Shown here piece by piece: positions 1 through 5,483 of a DNA stretch of 12,051 nt (positions are counted from its first letter, which is position 1; each line of letters begins with the position of its first letter). Source of the DNA: JALOAT01 sp041677345 (GTDB lineage: Bacteria; Pseudomonadota; Gammaproteobacteria; Thiohalomonadales; Thiohalomonadaceae); the NCBI GenBank assembly GCA_041677345.1, contig JBAYQE010000079.1, forward strand, positions 1 through 12,051, given 5' to 3'. A program made the position numbers and the translations under genes. The notes beneath the pieces were generated by a model. That model made no database searches and was not told the origin of the DNA. It saw only the letters and a program-made list of their open reading frames with translations.

Positions 1-315
1 GTGAACGGCGCGAGGTCGAGGTGGGTGGCGTAGGCGCGCCGGCCGAGGACTTCCACGCGGCCTTCGCGGCGGTTTTCGTTGTCGTCGCTGAATTCGAAAC
101 GGTACCAGCGCCGCAGGCCCATGTGGCCCGCCGGGTCGCGGGCGGGGCGGATGCGCACCACGGCCACGGTCTCGTCCAGTAGTTGCAGGTCGTGACGCTG
201 GCAGGCGGTGCGCGCCGCCCGCAGCGCGACGTCGCGGGCACGCAATGCGTTGAACCACCAGCCGACGACAGCGCCGATAATGAGCAACAGGATCAAGGCT
301 TCTTCAATAGTCATG
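1..315 (-). CDS. DUF3301 family membrane-anchored protein, partial (C-terminus beyond left edge)
   Basis: The frame is open from an ATG at 315 to the window edge (105 codons), so the 3' end is missing. The product starts MTIEEALILLLIIGAVVGWW, a single hydrophobic membrane segment at about residues 5-21. A cytoplasmic-looking part follows with ARDVALRAARTACQRHDLQLLDETVAVVRI and then RRWYRFEFSDD at about residues 68-78. This order (N-terminal anchor, 'RA..A...AC...GVQLLD.TV', then 'R.YRFEFS') is the pattern I know for DUF3301, a proteobacterial family of roughly 100 residues with no assigned function. Only a few residues should therefore be missing. The gene diverges from the DUF2591-like gene across a 171-bp gap. 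Identification rests on remembered family pattern, and no function is claimed. Confidence 0.75.
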
Positions 316-391
316 GGTCGCCCTGTTGGCCAGCAGGCGGTTACACACTCCCGCTCGCATCCGGCGCTGACCGGACGACGGGATTCCCTGG

Positions 392-409
392 GAACGGTCA
401 CGACCGTTC
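392..409. promoter_or_regulatory. perfect 18-bp palindrome in divergent intergenic region (possible operator)
   Basis: GAACGGTC (392-399) and GACCGTTC (402-409) are perfect inverted copies separated by two bases. The element lies between the divergent DUF3301 and DUF2591-like genes, 77 bp from the first start and 78 bp from the second. That size and position suit a dimeric repressor site or a small hairpin. No regulator is identified. No convincing -35/-10 pair was found nearby, and the DUF2591-like gene shows no Shine-Dalgarno. Confidence 0.35.
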
Positions 410-486
410 TTTCCTTCCGGCCCATGCGGGAGCGCGAATGGACGGCGCGCTAGGTTATCAAATCGCGAGGCGATAAACTCCGCGCC

Positions 487-813
487 ATGAAAGTCGATGA
501 CCTGACACTGGATCAACTGGACTACTGGGTGGCCAAGGCCCGCAACATCAACGCCTGGTATCCGGAAGGTGCCACGGAACTGGTGTACGTGGCCGCCCCC
601 AACGTGCCTGCGCGCAAATGGAAGCCGACCCGCTACTGGTCCCAGGGCGGCCCGCTCATCGAAGAGGCCCGCATCGATCTCAACTGGGACGTGGAAGGCA
701 CGAGCGAATGGTCGGCGTCCATCGAACCCGACATCCTCATGCGCGGCACCACCGCCCTGGAGGCGGCCATGCGCGCCTATGTGTGCAAGGTGTTCGGAGC
801 GGAAGTCGGCTGA
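487..813 (+). CDS. DUF2591 / phage NinX-like small protein
   Basis: This 108-residue protein is a chromosomal relative of the phage NinX/DUF2591 family, whose function is unknown. Family features seen: LDYWVAKARNI near the N-terminus (residues 11-21), RYWSQGGPLIEEARI in the middle (about 49-63) and TTALEAAMRAYVCKVFGAEV at the C-terminus (about 88-107). These match the remembered pattern 'LD..VAK.EG', 'YSPST.WAQGGPIIE' and 'GPTPL.AAMR..VAS.LG.EV'. Length is normal for the family. The ATG at 487 is the only reasonable start; no Shine-Dalgarno precedes it, although GATAAA at 472-477 could be a -10 giving a very short or absent leader. No integrase, terminase or other phage gene is nearby, so this is a single domesticated or cargo gene rather than a prophage. 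It converges on pyrC, 34 bp between the stop codons. Confidence 0.75.
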   Translation: MKVDDLTLDQLDYWVAKARNINAWYPEGATELVYVAAPNVPARKWKPTRYWSQGGPLIEEARIDLNWDVEGTSEWSASIEPDILMRGTTALEAAMRAYVCKVFGAEVG

Positions 814-847
814 ACCCGAGAATCCCCCCTTGCGGGGGACTGTTTCA

Positions 848-1879
848 TCACTCCACCAACCGCCAGCCCATGCGCTCGCCGGCGCGCAGCGGCACCACGG
901 TGCTGTCGCCCATGGGATAACTGGCGGGAACTTCCCACTCGACCTTCTCCAGGGTGATGGTGCTGCGGTTGCGAAACAGGCCGTAGAACTCGGCGCCGAA
1001 GCGGCTGGCGAAGGCATCCAGGCGTTCCAGGGCACCGGCTTGCTCGAAGACCTCCGCGTAGAGTTCGATGGCGGCATGGGCCGAATAGATGCCGGCACAA
1101 CCGCAGGCGGCTTCCTTGGTGGGCCGTGCATGCGGCGCGCTGTCGGTGCCCAGGAAGAACTTGGGATTGCCCGAGATGGCCACTTCGACGAGCGCCTCAC
1201 GGTGATGCTCGCGCTTGAGCACCGGCAGGCAGTAGTGGTGCGGCCGGATGCCGCCCTGGAACAGGGCATTGCGGTTCATGAGCAGGTGTTGCGGCGTAAT
1301 GGTCGCCGCCACGTTGATGCCCGCGTGCTGCACGAAAGCGGCTGCCTCACGGGTGGTGATGTGCTCCAGCACCACGCGCAGGTCGGGAATGCGATCAAGC
1401 AGCGGGCGCAGCACGCGCTCGATGAATACCGGTTCGCGATCGAACACGTCCACCGCCGGGTCCGTCGCCTCACCGTGCACCAGCAGCGGCATGCGCAACT
1501 CCGCCATGGTGCGTAGCGTGGGCTCCACCTTGCGCAGATCGGTGACGCCCGAATCGGAGTTGGTAGTGGCCCCCGCGGGATAGAGCTTCACCGCGTGCAC
1601 CACCCCGCTCTGCTGCGCACGCACGATCTCCTCGGGTGGCGTGTTGTCGGTGAGATACAGCGCCATCAGCGGTGCGAATTCGGCGCCCTCCGGCAACGCC
1701 GCGAGGATGCGGCTTTGATAGGCCTGTGCCTGCTCCACCGTGGTGACGGGTGGGCGCAGGTTGGGCATCACCAGCGCACGGGCAAAGCGCTCCGCCGTGT
1801 GGGGCAGCACACTCCCAAGGGTGTCGCCGTCTCGCAAATGCAAGTGAAAATCGTCGGGTTTGGTGAGGGTGATACGCAT
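848..1879 (-). CDS. pyrC: dihydroorotase (class II, E. coli PyrC type)
   Basis: Dihydroorotase reversibly cyclises N-carbamoyl-L-aspartate to dihydroorotate, the third step of de novo pyrimidine synthesis, in the cytosol. The 343-residue product is close to the E. coli enzyme (348). The whole binuclear zinc site is present at a constant offset of -4 from E. coli PyrC: His12 and His14 (DDFHLHLRD), carbamylated Lys98 (VKLYPAGATTNSDSG), His135 (LLVHGE), His173 (VLEHITT) and Asp246 (LGTDSAPH). The frame stays open upstream to 1942, but MRITLTKPDDF matches the family N-terminus, so the ATG at 1879 is chosen. Its Shine-Dalgarno is weak. It diverges from rnt. Nothing is missing and the enzyme should be active. 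Confidence 0.97.
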   Translation of the reverse strand: MRITLTKPDDFHLHLRDGDTLGSVLPHTAERFARALVMPNLRPPVTTVEQAQAYQSRILAALPEGAEFAPLMALYLTDNTPPEEIVRAQQSGVVHAVKLYPAGATTNSDSGVTDLRKVEPTLRTMAELRMPLLVHGEATDPAVDVFDREPVFIERVLRPLLDRIPDLRVVLEHITTREAAAFVQHAGINVAATITPQHLLMNRNALFQGGIRPHHYCLPVLKREHHREALVEVAISGNPKFFLGTDSAPHARPTKEAACGCAGIYSAHAAIELYAEVFEQAGALERLDAFASRFGAEFYGLFRNRSTITLEKVEWEVPASYPMGDSTVVPLRAGERMGWRLVE

Positions 1880-1906
1880 GGACCGGATCCGCTTGAGGGT
1901 GTGGCT

Positions 1907-1926
1907 ATTATGCACTGCCGGGCAGT
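1907..1926 (-). promoter_or_regulatory. candidate pyrC -10 element abutting a 13-bp palindrome
   Basis: On the minus strand CATAAT (complement of 1907-1912) matches five of six bases of a sigma-70 -10 box and lies 27 bp before the pyrC ATG. The best upstream partner is TTGCGA at a long 19-bp spacing, so the promoter is only plausible. Just upstream of the -10, ACTGCC-G-GGCAGT (1914-1926) is a perfect palindrome falling between -10 and -35, a typical repressor position. No regulator is identified. The same 89-bp gap must also carry the rnt promoter, which I could not locate. Confidence 0.35.
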
Positions 1927-1968
1927 TGGTTTCGCAAAGCACACGCTGATCAGTTAAGCTTGTCGGCC

Positions 1969-2646
1969 ATGCCTTGTCCCGAACAGCCCAAGTCGAGCAT
2001 TGCCCAGCGTTTTCGCGGCTTTCTACCCGTGGTCGTGGACGTGGAAACAGCGGGTTTCAACGCCGAGACAGACGCCCTCCTGGAGATCGCGGCGGTCACG
2101 GTGACCTTCAATGACGAAGGACAGTTGGTACCCGACGCCACGTTCGCCTGTCATGTGGAACCGTTTCCGGGCGCAAACCTGGACCCGCGGGCCCTGGATT
2201 TCACCGGCATCGATCCCTATCACCCATTTCGCATGGCGGTTTCCGAACGGGAAGCACTGGAACGGGTGTTCGCACCGGTGCGCGAACGCGTGAAACGCTA
2301 CGGCTGCACCCGTGCCATTCTGGTGGGCCACAATCCTTTCTTCGACCTGGGATTCATCAAGGCAGCGGTGCACCGCACCGGCAACAAGAAAAATCCCTTC
2401 CATTCATTCACCACCTTCGATACCGCCACCCTTGCGGGCCTGGCCTTCGGCCAGACCGTGCTCGCCCGCGCCGCAGCGGCCTGTGGCATCGAATGGGATC
2501 ACGAACGTGCCCATTCCGCCATCTACGACGCGGAACGTACGGCAGAGTTGTTCTGTTCCATCGTGAATCGTTGGGATGCGCTATCGGGCGGGATCATCGG
2601 CGTGGCCGAACCAGAACCCGCCAGGGATGCCGCCGGACAGCAGTGA
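1969..2646 (+). CDS. rnt: ribonuclease T
   Basis: RNase T is a dimeric DEDDh 3'-5' exoribonuclease that trims the 3' ends of tRNA, 5S and 23S rRNA and removes the terminal AMP of tRNA-CCA. The product has 225 residues counted from the ATG at 1969. The catalytic set is complete and one residue later than in E. coli: Asp24 and Glu26 (VVDVETAGF), Asp126 (GHNPFFDLGF), His182 and Asp187 (AHSAIYDAERT). The RFRGF segment before the first motif and NPFHSFTTFDTATLAGLAFGQTVL are characteristic of RNase T rather than DNA polymerase III epsilon. A TTG nine bases upstream is also in frame, but ATG is preferred; neither has a good Shine-Dalgarno. The C-terminal tail beyond NRWDAL is divergent. Confidence 0.96.
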   Translation: MPCPEQPKSSIAQRFRGFLPVVVDVETAGFNAETDALLEIAAVTVTFNDEGQLVPDATFACHVEPFPGANLDPRALDFTGIDPYHPFRMAVSEREALERVFAPVRERVKRYGCTRAILVGHNPFFDLGFIKAAVHRTGNKKNPFHSFTTFDTATLAGLAFGQTVLARAAAACGIEWDHERAHSAIYDAERTAELFCSIVNRWDALSGGIIGVAEPEPARDAAGQQ

Positions 2647-2672
2647 CCGGACCAGAAAATCACCACCCCGTA

Positions 2673-2737
2673 GGAGCGGCCACCGGCCGCGAACCCCGCC
2701 GCGGCGGGCGAACACCATCGCGGTTGGTGGCCGCTCC
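2673..2737. repeat. REP-like inverted repeat
   Basis: GGAGCGGCCACC (2673-2684) pairs perfectly with GGTGGCCGCTCC (2726-2737). Pairing continues inwards through 2685-2692 and 2718-2725 with two G-U wobbles, giving a 20-bp stem. The 25-base loop holds a second, perfect palindrome CCCGCCGCGGCGGG (2695-2708). The 'GTAGGAGCGGCC...GGCCGCGA' character is typical of REP elements in GC-rich gammaproteobacteria. It sits between the convergent rnt and grxD genes, the classic REP location. Confidence 0.75.
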
Positions 2738-2764
2738 AACAGGGGAGGCACTGCGCGGATGAAT

Positions 2765-2791
2765 ACCATCGCGGCCCGTGGCCACTCTACG
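2765..2791 (+). repeat. second, diverged copy of the REP half-unit
   Basis: ACCATCGCGG followed by GTGGCC and CTC recurs here from 2714-2740 as a direct repeat, with about seven differences over 27 bases. Together with the 2673-2737 stem it forms a small REP cluster in the gap between rnt and grxD. Confidence 0.55.
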
Positions 2792-2796
2792 GGTGC

Positions 2797-2838
2797 GGGG
2801 GCCACGTGGAGAAAAAGCCCGTTTTCTCCGTGGCCCCC
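2797..2838. terminator. strong hairpin between convergent rnt and grxD (possible bidirectional terminator)
   Basis: GGGGGCCACG...GAGAAAA (2797-2815) pairs with TTTTCTCCGTGGCCCCC (2822-2838). The only imperfection is a two-base bulge, and the loop is about six bases. It lies about 150 bp after the rnt stop and 30 bp after the grxD stop. The stem ends in A and T runs flanking the loop rather than a T-tract after the stem, so it is not a canonical intrinsic terminator on either strand. It could stop RNA polymerase with Rho or protect 3' ends. Confidence 0.5.
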
Positions 2839-2867
2839 GGGATTGGAATAATTAGAGCGCCGTCGAA

Positions 2868-3197
2868 CTAGTCCGCCTTGACCTTGGCGACCGCCGCTTC
2901 CAGCAAGGGCTTGAGTTCGCCCTTCTGGAACATCTCGACGGTAATGTCGCAGCCGCCGATGAGTTCGCCGTTGACGTACACCTGCGGAAACGTGGGCCAG
3001 TTGGCGAAGCGCGGCAGGTTTTCGAAGATTTCCCGATCAGTGAGCACATTCACATAGGCGAATTCAACGCCACAGTTGACGAGCGCCTGAGCCGTGCGGC
3101 CGGAATAACCACACATGGGCATCTGGGGCGTGCCCTTCATGTAAATCACGATCGGATTCTGCTCTACCTGCTCGCGAATACGCTCCAACACGTCCAT
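2868..3197 (-). CDS. grxD: monothiol glutaredoxin, Grx4 type
   Basis: Grx4 proteins bind a [2Fe-2S] cluster with glutathione and BolA partners and take part in iron-sulfur cluster trafficking in the cytosol. The 109-residue product shows the full fold: NPIVIYMKGTPQMPMCGYSG (about residues 14-33), WPTFPQVYVNGELIGGCDI (about 67-85) and a C-terminal helix. The glutathione-binding Lys of YMKG, the TFPQ cis-proline loop and the GGCD motif are intact. The active-site motif is CGYS rather than the usual CGFS; the cysteine is kept. The ATG at 3197 is chosen because AAAGAGGTGA stands at ideal spacing before it. The gene lies 60 bp after the amidotransferase on the same strand and may be expressed from its own promoter in that gap. 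Confidence 0.95.
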   Translation of the reverse strand: MDVLERIREQVEQNPIVIYMKGTPQMPMCGYSGRTAQALVNCGVEFAYVNVLTDREIFENLPRFANWPTFPQVYVNGELIGGCDITVEMFQKGELKPLLEAAVAKVKAD

Positions 3198-3240
3198 TGA
3201 ATCACCTCTTTCGATGTGGGTGGCCGGCAAGCGCTGGCCC

Positions 3241-3265
3241 TTGGCGCAGTATATTAGTCAACTAT
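3241..3265 (-). promoter_or_regulatory. candidate IscR type 1 site upstream of grxD
   Basis: Read on the minus strand the element begins ATAGTTGACTAATATA, which fits the first 16 positions of the E. coli IscR type 1 consensus (ATASYYGACT then RWWWYA) without a mismatch. The second half-site is degraded, leaving about 20 of 25 positions in agreement. It lies 43 bp before the grxD ATG and overlaps the end of the amidotransferase. TAATAT within it could be a -10. IscR controls iron-sulfur assembly genes, so grxD is a sensible target, but an IscR gene is not in the window and this is inference from one element. Confidence 0.4.
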
Positions 3266-5057
3266 TATGCGTTGACGCAACCTTATCCACATGGGTTTGC
3301 AACCAGAGTTCCAGTAGCGCCAGGTGCCAGAGTTTGCTGCCCTGCAGGCGCGTGAAGTGCTTGTCCGGCGCACCGAGAAGCTTGTCCACGTAGGCGCGGT
3401 TGAAGACGCCGCGCTCGCGGCAGGCCCGTGACTCCAGGATGTCGCGCATGAAGTTCAGGAACTCGCCGCGCACGTATTTCAGTGCCGGCATGGGGAAGTA
3501 ACCCTTGGGCCGGTCGATGACCTCGTGCGGCACCAGTGCGCGGGCGATCTTTTTCAGGACGTGTTTGCCACCGGAGGCGAGCTTCAGCTCGGGCGGCATG
3601 CTCATGGCCAGTTCCACCAGTTCGTGGTCGTCGAGGAAAGGCACACGCGCCTCCAGGCCCCAGGCCATGGTCATGTTGTCCACCCGCTTGACCGGGTCGT
3701 CGACGATGAGCGTGGTGGCATCCATGCGCAGCACCTTGTCAATGAAGGTGTCGGCCCCGGGTTCCGCGAGCATGCTGGCGACCAGTCGCGAGGTGTGGTC
3801 CTCGCCGCGGTAGGCGGGCACGACGGTCTCCAGGTATTCCGGGTGGTCCCGATCGAAGTAATGGCGCGCAAAACGCTCCAGATCGGTACCCTCCTCGGCA
3901 TCCATGCGCGGGTACCAGAAATAGCCGGCGAAGACTTCGTCCGCGCCCTGGCCGCTCTGCACCACCTTCACTTCCTGGGACACGCGTTCGGCGAGCAGAT
4001 AAAACGCCACCGCGTCCTGTGCCACCATGGGTTCGGACATGTGTGCCACGGCCTCGGGCAGGCGCTCCAGCACCTGCGCGTTGGGGATGGCGTATTTGTG
4101 GTGTTGGGTGGCGTAACGCTCCACCACGAGATCGGAATACTCGAACTCGCTGCCCTTCTCCTCTGGCTGATCCTCAAAGCCTACGGAAAAGGTGAGTATG
4201 TTCTTCACGCCCTGTTCGGCCAGTAGCCCCACCAGCAGGCTGGAATCGAGCCCTCCCGAGAGCAGCACGCCCACCGGCACGTCAGCGATGTCCAGGCGGC
4301 GCTTCACGGCGCGCTGCAGGGCGACGTGGATGGCCTCGGTCCACTCCTCTTCGCTACGCGGCTCCGCCGGACGCGTGGCATAGAGCTGCCAGTAGCGATG
4401 ATGCTCCACCACGCCCTCGGGGGTGACGGTCATGTAGGTGCCGGGCTCCAGCTTGCGCACGCCGTTCAGTACGGTGCGCGGGGCCGGCACCACGGCATGC
4501 AGGGTGAACTGGTGATGCAGGGCCACCGGGTCGATGGACGTGTCCACGCCGCCGGCCGCGAGCAGTGCCTGTACGTTGGACGCGAAGCGGAGGCCAGCGG
4601 CGGTCTCAGCGTAATACAGCGGCTTGATGCCCATGCGATCGCGCGCCATGAACAGGCGCTGGTTGCGCATGTCCCAGATGGCGAAGGCAAACATGCCGAG
4701 CAGGCGCTCCACGCACTGCTCACCCCAGGCCGCATAGGCCTTGAGGATCACTTCGCTGTCGCCTTCGGAGAAAAAGCTGAAGCCGAGGCCGCGCAGTTCC
4801 TGACGCAGTTCGGGGTAGTTGTAGATGGTGCCGTTGAACACCAGGGCGAGGCCCAATGCCATGTCCACCATGGGCTGGTGGGCACGCGCGGACAGGTCGA
4901 TGATGGCCAGGCGCCGGTGCCCGAAGGCCAGCGCGCCGTCGGAAAAGCTGCCCTCGTGATCGGGACCGCGCCTTTCGAGGCGCGTGAGCATGCGACCTAT
5001 GGTCGCCAGTTCGGGGCTCGTGCCGTCAAAACGAAGTTCACCACAGATACCGCACAC
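3258..5057 (-). CDS. asparagine synthase-family amidotransferase, N-acetylglutaminylglutamine (NAGGN) type
   Basis: This 599-residue protein carries an N-terminal class II glutaminase domain with nucleophile Cys2 (MCGICGE), HRRLAIIDLS (48-57), FNGTIYNY (74-81) and EGDSEV (98-103). A C-terminal ATP-dependent synthetase domain follows, with PP-loop SGGLDSS (267-273) and SGQGADEVFAGYFWYPRM (368-385). Several stretches fit the NAGGN amidotransferase subfamily (S. meliloti AsnO) better than ordinary AsnB: VDTSIDPVALHH then HAVVPAPRTVL (171-197), GADEVFAGY.WYP, and the C-terminal KGYFPMPALKYVRG and GSKLWHLALLELWLQ. Such enzymes amidate the dipeptide made by an N-acetylglutaminylglutamine synthetase to form an osmoprotectant. 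The start is GTG at 5057, fixed by the need for Cys at position 2 and by GGAG six bases upstream; an overlapping ATG is out of frame. The usual partner genes are absent. An ordinary asparagine synthetase role is the alternative. Confidence 0.85.
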   Translation of the reverse strand: MCGICGELRFDGTSPELATIGRMLTRLERRGPDHEGSFSDGALAFGHRRLAIIDLSARAHQPMVDMALGLALVFNGTIYNYPELRQELRGLGFSFFSEGDSEVILKAYAAWGEQCVERLLGMFAFAIWDMRNQRLFMARDRMGIKPLYYAETAAGLRFASNVQALLAAGGVDTSIDPVALHHQFTLHAVVPAPRTVLNGVRKLEPGTYMTVTPEGVVEHHRYWQLYATRPAEPRSEEEWTEAIHVALQRAVKRRLDIADVPVGVLLSGGLDSSLLVGLLAEQGVKNILTFSVGFEDQPEEKGSEFEYSDLVVERYATQHHKYAIPNAQVLERLPEAVAHMSEPMVAQDAVAFYLLAERVSQEVKVVQSGQGADEVFAGYFWYPRMDAEEGTDLERFARHYFDRDHPEYLETVVPAYRGEDHTSRLVASMLAEPGADTFIDKVLRMDATTLIVDDPVKRVDNMTMAWGLEARVPFLDDHELVELAMSMPPELKLASGGKHVLKKIARALVPHEVIDRPKGYFPMPALKYVRGEFLNFMRDILESRACRERGVFNRAYVDKLLGAPDKHFTRLQGSKLWHLALLELWLQTHVDKVASTHNS

Positions 5058-5058
5058 A

Positions 5059-5073
5059 TCAATCTCCGATTGA
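5059..5073 (-). promoter_or_regulatory. hairpin holding the amidotransferase Shine-Dalgarno
   Basis: In the transcript UCAAUC-GGA-GAUUGA forms a perfect 6-bp stem whose loop and 3' arm contain the GGAG ribosome-binding site. It ends one base before the GUG start. Such a stem could dampen translation until it is opened. The stem is short and AU-rich, so the effect may be slight; this is inference. Confidence 0.35.
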
Positions 5074-5077
5074 AAGC

Positions 5078-5114
5078 AAAAAATTGAGCATCACTGCGGC
5101 CCGGGCGGGCGCAG
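5078..5114 (-). terminator. weak terminator-like hairpin after the BON gene
   Basis: On the minus strand CTGCG-CCC, a four-base loop and GGG-C-CGCAG form an 8-bp stem with one bulge (5094-5114). A run of six T follows about ten bases later (complement of 5078-5083). The T-run is too far from the stem for a standard intrinsic terminator. It may partly separate the hyuB-BON transcript from the amidotransferase gene. Confidence 0.3.
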
Positions 5115-5162
5115 CGGGATCAAGGGAGGTCGCACCGGGGAGCCGCTTGCGCTCCATGCCGG

Positions 5163-5483
5163 CTACTCCCCTGTTGCGAGCATATCGCGCACGGCGCGCA
5201 CGCCGGGCACGCCGCGCGCCACAGTCACGGCGCGGCTGGCGGCCGCACGGCTCGGCACGTGCCCGCGCAGCACCACCACCCCATCCTGCGCACTCACGTG
5301 GATGTCCATGGCCGGTACGTCCGGGGTTTCCACCAAGGTGCGGACAACGGCGGCCGCGAGCCGGCTGTCGGCCTGCGCCTGCGCCGTGCGCGCGGGGGGG
5401 TCGCCGGCGCCCATGAGCACGCCGGAGGCGCAGCCCGCGAGCAGTAACGCCGTCAGCAGCGCCGGCAGCATGCGCAGTTTCAT
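5163..5483 (-). CDS. BON-domain lipoprotein (small, single BON domain)
   Basis: The 106-residue product begins MKLRMLPALLTALLLAGCAS, a lipoprotein signal with lipobox LAG-C and predicted lipidated Cys18. Position +2 is Ala, favouring the outer membrane. Residues about 42-105 form one BON domain: ADSRLAAAVVRTLVETPDVPAMDIHVSAQDGVVVLRGHV followed by VARGVPGVRAVRDML. BON proteins (OsmY, DolP relatives) are periplasmic and linked to envelope stress and phospholipid binding; most have two domains, so this is a minimal version. The start ATG shares one base with the hyuB stop (TGATG) and has AAAGGAG eight bases upstream, inside hyuB, so the two genes are translationally coupled. The specific role is unknown. 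Confidence 0.87.
   Translation of the reverse strand: MKLRMLPALLTALLLAGCASGVLMGAGDPPARTAQAQADSRLAAAVVRTLVETPDVPAMDIHVSAQDGVVVLRGHVPSRAAASRAVTVARGVPGVRAVRDMLATGE

Noticed and set aside
304..1516. Long open frames overlapping the DUF2591-like gene and pyrC on both strands
   Set aside because: They are low-complexity Arg/Ala/Pro-rich translations or antisense shadows. The pyrC frame has every catalytic residue, so the alternatives are not credible.
3525..5087. Long open frames on the plus strand (233 and 253 codons) antisense to the amidotransferase
   Set aside because: They mirror the codon pattern of a clearly real GC-rich gene, show no family motifs and have no ribosome-binding sites.
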